Origin: Bin75 sp965223955
Lineage (GTDB): Bacteria; Nitrospirota; Nitrospiria; Nitrospirales; UBA8639
DNA: 64,000 nucleotides
NCBI GenBank assembly: GCA_965223955.1
Contig: OZ245029.1
Location: 1,426,001-1,490,000, forward strand
Direction: 5' to 3'
The position numbers were made by a program, and so were the translations under genes. Below are positions 60,276 to 64,000 of this stretch, piece after piece (position 1 is the first letter of the stretch; each line of letters starts with the position of its first letter). The notes under the pieces were generated by a model, which saw nothing but the letters and a program-made list of their open reading frames with translations, ran no database searches and was not told where the DNA came from.

Positions 60276-61187
60276 ATGGATTCGTTAGGCAACACGTTCA
60301 AAACCGCCCGTGAGTCTCAAGGGTTGACCCTGGGGCAGATGGCCTCAAGGACCCGGATCCAAGAGCCGCATTTGAAGGCCTTGGAAGAGGGCTCTTTTGA
60401 GCAATTACCCGAACGGGTGTTCGCCAAAGGCTTTGTCCGAGCCTACGCCAGGTCGCTTGATCTCGACGAAGAAGAATGCCTGCGGTTGTTTGCAGAAGGT
60501 TCCTCGTCGTTCTACCAAAAAGAGGGCGAGGGGCTGCGGAAAATGTTTCTGCTGAAGGAAGACGAGTATAAAGGGAGAACCAGCCGAACCATGGTTGTCC
60601 TTCTTGTTAGTGGGCTCCTCCTGCTGGGGGGACTGGTATTACTCCAGCAGCAATCCCTTTCAACATCCATATTTTCCCATTTTTCGCAACAGGTCGTAAA
60701 GCCGCGCGAAGCGGTGTTATCGAAACCGGAGCAACCCGGTCACGCGAACGAAATCGCCGAGGACCGCCCGCCTGCTGGGATCGAAGGGCAAGTTGACGCT
60801 TCAGGAACGACAAATATGGAGCCAGCCTCAGAGACGGACGTCGCCGCGATTCCTGCCGAATCGCCGGTTGATGACGGGGCGCCTACGTCTTCCTTGTCAC
60901 CTCCGGACCCCGCGCCAATTCTCTCTCCCACGACAGAGTCGGAAGATGGTCCGTTGGTTCTTGAACTACGGACGTTGGAAATGACCTGGGTCGTGATTCG
61001 TTCCGATGAAAACGACCCCAAGGAAGCCTTATTGCAGGTGGGTGAAATCGTGCAATGGCAGGCCAATGAACGGTTTCTGTTGACGCTTGGGAATGCCGGC
61101 GGGGTCGAGGTCAGACTCAATGGCCAGTTACGCGGTCCTTTTGGTGGATCCGGCTTTGTAGTTCGAAATTTGGAATTAAGACCGTAA
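60276..61187 (+). CDS. RodZ-like helix-turn-helix membrane protein
   Basis: 303 aa. N-terminal xre-type HTH (FKTARESQGLTLGQMASRTR), a transmembrane helix (TMVVLLVSGLLLLGGLVLLQ at about residue 105-125), a Pro/Ser/Thr-rich periplasmic linker and a C-terminal DUF4115 domain (WVVIRSDENDPKEALLQVGE, FLLTLGNAGGVEVRLNGQLR). Typical of the RodZ family, which connects the MreB cytoskeleton to the wall machinery; no mreB is in the window. Confidence 0.85.
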   Translation: MDSLGNTFKTARESQGLTLGQMASRTRIQEPHLKALEEGSFEQLPERVFAKGFVRAYARSLDLDEEECLRLFAEGSSSFYQKEGEGLRKMFLLKEDEYKGRTSRTMVVLLVSGLLLLGGLVLLQQQSLSTSIFSHFSQQVVKPREAVLSKPEQPGHANEIAEDRPPAGIEGQVDASGTTNMEPASETDVAAIPAESPVDDGAPTSSLSPPDPAPILSPTTESEDGPLVLELRTLEMTWVVIRSDENDPKEALLQVGEIVQWQANERFLLTLGNAGGVEVRLNGQLRGPFGGSGFVVRNLELRP

Positions 61188-61366
61188 CCACCGACGTTGC
61201 TTTCTTGACAGGAGAAAAGCACATTGCTATGTTCGGCAGGTTTGGAGGTTTTGAAATTGATTTTGATGAGGGTGTAGTATACAAACGTCGATGCTCTGAG
61301 GGCCTGTACCCTCAAGCCAAACGGCCTTCCAGAGAAGGGATGCAATCATTATCAAAGGAGGGATTC

Positions 61367-61849
61367 ATGAAGCGGTTTGTCGCGATTTGTAGTTTGTTGA
61401 CGGCATTTGCCTTCGCCGGTGGCGACTTGGTCTTTGCCGGAGCCGAAAAAGACCCGCTGAAGCCACGGGTTCCGAGGTCTGATCGCGGGAAGGCCAAGAA
61501 AATCAAACCACCCGCCGAGTTGTACAAGAAATCGAAAAAAGCCTCCGACGAGATCGTCGCCGAAGGCAAGAAGATCTTTGAAGGTAAAGGCACCTGCGTC
61601 AATTGTCACGGGAAAAAGGGAGACGGCGCCGGTCCGGCCGGAAAAGTGTTGAATCCCGGCCCGCGGAACTTTACCAATTGCAAATTCCACAAGAAACGGA
61701 AAGATGGTGAATTGTTCTGGATTATCAAGAACGGCAGCCCGGGGACCGGTATGGTGGCCATGATTCCGGCGACCATCACCGAAGAAGAAGCGTGGAAGGT
61801 GTTGGCCTACGAGCGAAGCTTCTGTACGAAATGGCGCAAGAAGAAGTAG
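61367..61849 (+). CDS. c-type cytochrome (first paralog)
   Basis: 160 aa from ATG 61367, fixed by AAAGGAGG at 61355-61362; the longer upstream frame lacks a signal peptide in this frame. Signal peptide MKRFVAICSLLTAFAFAGGD. One haem site CVNCHGKKGDG and the distal Met candidate in NGSPGTGMVAMIPATI. Small periplasmic electron carrier, typical of the cytochromes in nitrite-oxidising Nitrospira; partner not known. A strong terminator follows. Confidence 0.9.
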   Translation: MKRFVAICSLLTAFAFAGGDLVFAGAEKDPLKPRVPRSDRGKAKKIKPPAELYKKSKKASDEIVAEGKKIFEGKGTCVNCHGKKGDGAGPAGKVLNPGPRNFTNCKFHKKRKDGELFWIIKNGSPGTGMVAMIPATITEEEAWKVLAYERSFCTKWRKKK

Positions 61850-61881
61850 TAGTCGTTTTGTCAGGTGAGTCAGTGCCCGAA

Positions 61882-61916
61882 GCCCCGTTCAGGCTCAACC
61901 CTGAACGGGGCTTTTT
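61882..61916 (+). terminator. Rho-independent terminator
   Basis: Stem GCCCCGTTCAGG/CCTGAACGGGGC with loop CTCAAC (61882-61911) followed by a T5 tract (61912-61916). It separates the two cytochrome genes, so each has its own promoter. Confidence 0.9.
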
Positions 61917-61929
61917 CTCTTAACCAAAC

Positions 61930-62430
61930 GTGCAACCCGTACCACACATTCTCTCATTCAAATCCCCGAGCAGATACCTGCTGGTTGTGAGCTTGGGTCT
62001 GATGAGTTGGGGCGCCGGTCCTGCCACGAGCTTGGCTGAAGAAGTGCAACCGTTACGTCCCAGGGTGCCCGTGAGTGAAAGAATATGGGCCAGGAAATTG
62101 GTCCCGCCCTTCGGTCCGACGAAAACGGCTTCGCCCGAGATCGTTGACGAAGGAAAAGTCCTGTATGAAGGAAAAGGTGCCTGTGTATCGTGCCATGGAA
62201 AAACCGGTTTGGGAGATGGTCCGATCGGCAGGCGTCTGAGTCCCGGTCCTCGTAATTTTACCAATTGCAAATTCCACAAGAAACGAAAAGATGGTGAATT
62301 GTTCTGGATTATCAAGAACGGCAGCCCGGGGACCGGCATGGTGCCGATGATTCCGGTGACGATTACCGAAGAAGAAGCCTGGAAAATATTGGCCTATGAA
62401 CGAAGCTTCTGCAAAGACTGGCATCGGTAA
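61930..62430 (+). CDS. c-type cytochrome (second paralog)
   Basis: 166 aa, GTG start at 61930. Signal/anchor YLLVVSLGLMSWGAGPATSL, haem site CVSCHGKTGLG and Met candidate in NGSPGTGMVPMIPVTI. An ~85-bp stretch (62258-62341) is almost identical at the DNA level to the first paralog (61670-61752), while the N-terminal halves differ more. A Met start is absent near the signal peptide, so the GTG is accepted although no strong ribosome binding site is visible. Confidence 0.82.
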   Translation: MQPVPHILSFKSPSRYLLVVSLGLMSWGAGPATSLAEEVQPLRPRVPVSERIWARKLVPPFGPTKTASPEIVDEGKVLYEGKGACVSCHGKTGLGDGPIGRRLSPGPRNFTNCKFHKKRKDGELFWIIKNGSPGTGMVPMIPVTITEEEAWKILAYERSFCKDWHR

Positions 62431-62470
62431 CGATCCTTTACCATGTCGGCTCCTGGGGCAAGGGCTATGG

Positions 62471-62638
62471 AATTGCCCCCTCTTTTTCCCCTCCTTTGTA
62501 AGGAGGGGATAGGGGAGGTAGAGTCTGTGGCTGGGACGGTGCAACCCCGTGCCTCATGGTTGGTTAGCTCTACCCCACCCCGCTTTCGCGGGGGCAAGCC
62601 TAGCTCAACCTCCCCTTACAAAGGGGAGGGGAAACCCT
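62471..62638. repeat. Paired palindromes between cytochrome and small basic gene
   Basis: Two hairpin-type parts: CCCCTCCTTTGTAAGGAGGGG near 62489-62509 and CTCCCCTTACAAAGGGGAGG near 62608-62632, the second matching the first in composition. Between them a GC-rich segment (CCCGCTTTCGCGGG). Non-coding; the rest of the 62431-62786 gap shows nothing else. Confidence 0.5.
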
Positions 62639-62786
62639 CATAGATCAACCCGAGGGACAACTCCTGTCCCCGACGCTTGTCATCGGGAGTGGATTGAGTC
62701 GTCCGGTTGACACCCGTAAGAACCGTTGACTAGACTCGGCTGTTCAATGATCAAGAGTTGTCTCACGTGTTGAGGGGAGTGCAAGA

Positions 62787-62987
62787 ATGGCAAACAAGCG
62801 AACGCAAAAGGATGATAAGGCTGTCCTTGAAGAAAAGGTCAAGGAAAGACGAGCCACCAGTGAAAACCCGGAAGGGGACAAAGACGCGCGACAGTTGCGA
62901 AAACGCCTCAAACGGGTCCAGCGAAAAATTTGTCTCAGGGCGGCACGTATAGCCAGGGCGGCCGGGAAAAAAGCCAAAGCGGCGTAA
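62787..62987 (+). CDS. Small basic protein, unknown
   Basis: 66 aa, rich in Lys/Arg: MANKRTQKDDKAVLEEKVKE and a C-terminal half with a basic helix (RKRLKRVQRKICLRAARIAR). No membrane segment. Possibly a nucleic-acid-binding or structural protein. It precedes the HEAT-repeat gene by 57 bp. Confidence 0.5.
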   Translation: MANKRTQKDDKAVLEEKVKERRATSENPEGDKDARQLRKRLKRVQRKICLRAARIARAAGKKAKAA

Positions 62988-63044
62988 CTTCGGAAACCTG
63001 GTGGTGCCGACACGCCTGCTGAATTCAGTGAAAGGGGAACGTTC

Positions 63045-63908
63045 ATGACTGACGATATGAAATCTTCCGCCGAAGATCCTCAAACGCAAGAAGAGGAACC
63101 CGATGCGGTCTCTCAGGATGAAGTGACTGATGAGTTCGTGGACGAAGTATCGGAATCCTTGTTGGGAAGCGACGCCGTTGCGACGGCGGAAGCTGAGGAA
63201 CAGGCAGGCGAGGAACAGGCAGAGGAAGAAGATCCTGAATTAGAAGAAGAGAAGGTCAAAGACGAGATCGATATCCAAATCGGTCTCCTGCAGGACACGG
63301 ATTGGGTCGTCCGACGTGAAGCGGTCGTCACCCTTGGTGAAATGGGAGACGAACGTTGCGTCGAGCCGATAGTCAGAACGCTTCGTGACGGGGACTGGCA
63401 GGTCCGGGAAGCGGCGGTTGAAGCTATTGCTGGAGTGGGGTCTCCCGCCGTCGAGTTGTTGCTCAGGTACGTGCGCGATTGGGAGTCCCGGAAGTACGTG
63501 ATCCAGGCATTGGGGAAGATCAATGATGAGCGGGTGTTGGATCCCCTGATAACGATGCTGCACAACGATGAGTTTAAGGATGATTCCACGAGGGCCCTTG
63601 TTGAGTTGGGGAAACCAGCCGTGCCCAGATTGATTGAGGCCTTGACCGATAGAGAAGAGTTCGTGCGCAAGCAGGCGATTTTGGCGCTTGGCACGATCAA
63701 GGATTCGGAGGCGGTCGATCCCTTGATCGCCATGCTCCAGGATCAGGATTGGATGACGCGCCTGACCGCAGCGGCTGCGTTGGAAAAAATCGGGGACTTG
63801 CGTGGACGGGATGCGATCAAGCCGTTGATGAAAGATCCGGACCTTGTCGTTCGGATGCGGATAGAACGTATTCTCGCAGCGTGGAAAAAACAGCCGGCCA
63901 ACGCCTGA
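63045..63908 (+). CDS. HEAT-repeat protein
   Basis: 287 aa. An acidic N-terminus (DEVTDEFVDEVSESLLGSDA, EEEDPELEEEKVKDEIDIQI) precedes about six ~30-residue HEAT-like repeats (LQDTDWVVRREAVVTLGEMG, LRDGDWQVREAAVEAIAGVG, LTDREEFVRKQAILALGTIK, LQDQDWMTRLTAAAALEKIG). Such repeats form protein-binding scaffolds; a specific partner is not evident. Confidence 0.85.
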   Translation: MTDDMKSSAEDPQTQEEEPDAVSQDEVTDEFVDEVSESLLGSDAVATAEAEEQAGEEQAEEEDPELEEEKVKDEIDIQIGLLQDTDWVVRREAVVTLGEMGDERCVEPIVRTLRDGDWQVREAAVEAIAGVGSPAVELLLRYVRDWESRKYVIQALGKINDERVLDPLITMLHNDEFKDDSTRALVELGKPAVPRLIEALTDREEFVRKQAILALGTIKDSEAVDPLIAMLQDQDWMTRLTAAAALEKIGDLRGRDAIKPLMKDPDLVVRMRIERILAAWKKQPANA

Positions 63909-64000
63909 ATCGAGTGTCCTCTCAATACATTTCTCTTATGTCCTCCGGCCGGCCGTCGCATGACGGGGTTGCACGCCGTCAGCATGCTTCGGGATTTCGC

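Overview
The window looks like a chromosomal segment of a Nitrospira-type bacterium (phylum Nitrospirota). This is inferred from the housekeeping gene order (hflX-nth-yicC-gmk-rpoZ-coaBC on the left, tolQRAB-mutL-miaA-mtnP-pfkB on the right), the c-type cytochrome pair and the abundant short dispersed palindromes. No rRNA or other taxonomic marker is present, so the assignment rests on gene content alone.

Layout. (1) 0-5.4 kb: conserved plus-strand housekeeping genes. (2) 5.5-18.7 kb: a minus-strand locus with a giant type I polyketide synthase (3157 aa), an RND/MMPL-type exporter and a JmjC-like cupin protein. The synthase reads KS-AT-DH-linker-ER-KR-ACP and then continues, in the same chain, into two enoyl-CoA hydratase-like domains and an HMG-CoA-synthase-like domain. 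Those three are the beta-branching enzymes that are normally separate proteins, which makes this the most striking object in the window. (3) 18.7-24.4 kb: debris (broken LysR regulator, broken thermonuclease-like gene, a 150-bp MITE-like element, an IS481-type IS), then a GPP34/methyltransferase/SCP2 trio that looks lipid-related, a truncated secreted protein and a decayed hicAB pair. (4) 24.4-36.2 kb: a minus-strand surface-glycan region (sulfatase-fold transferase, methyltransferases, GT25, GT2, GT4 and FkbM proteins) with several broken copies. It is interrupted by an ATPase + DUF4276 pair that sits between two direct copies of a GT4 gene. (5) 36.2-38.9 kb: pyrE, a lineage-type hypothetical gene and a SUMF-domain lipoprotein/secreted protein. 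(6) 38.9-46.5 kb: an accessory segment bounded by two direct copies of a ~230-250 bp repeat, holding a truncated IS3 element, a Gabija-like pair (OLD-family ATPase/nuclease + UvrD-like helicase) and an intact IS481-type element. (7) 46.8-64 kb: core genes again: lytic transglycosylase, TPR membrane protein, tRNA-Val, tRNA-Asp, a Tol system in which a long coiled-coil lipoprotein follows tolB where pal is usually found, mutL, miaA, mtnP, a PfkB kinase, a RodZ-like protein, two paralogous cytochromes c and a HEAT-repeat protein.

How the parts may work together: the synthase, exporter and cupin protein are plausibly one pathway that makes and exports a branched lipid-like polyketide, and the GPP34/methyltransferase/SCP2 trio next to it may also handle lipids (inference). 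The glycosyltransferase region and the Tol system concern the outer envelope. The two nuclease/ATPase loci are probable phage defence, carried in regions that show repeated insertion, duplication and decay.
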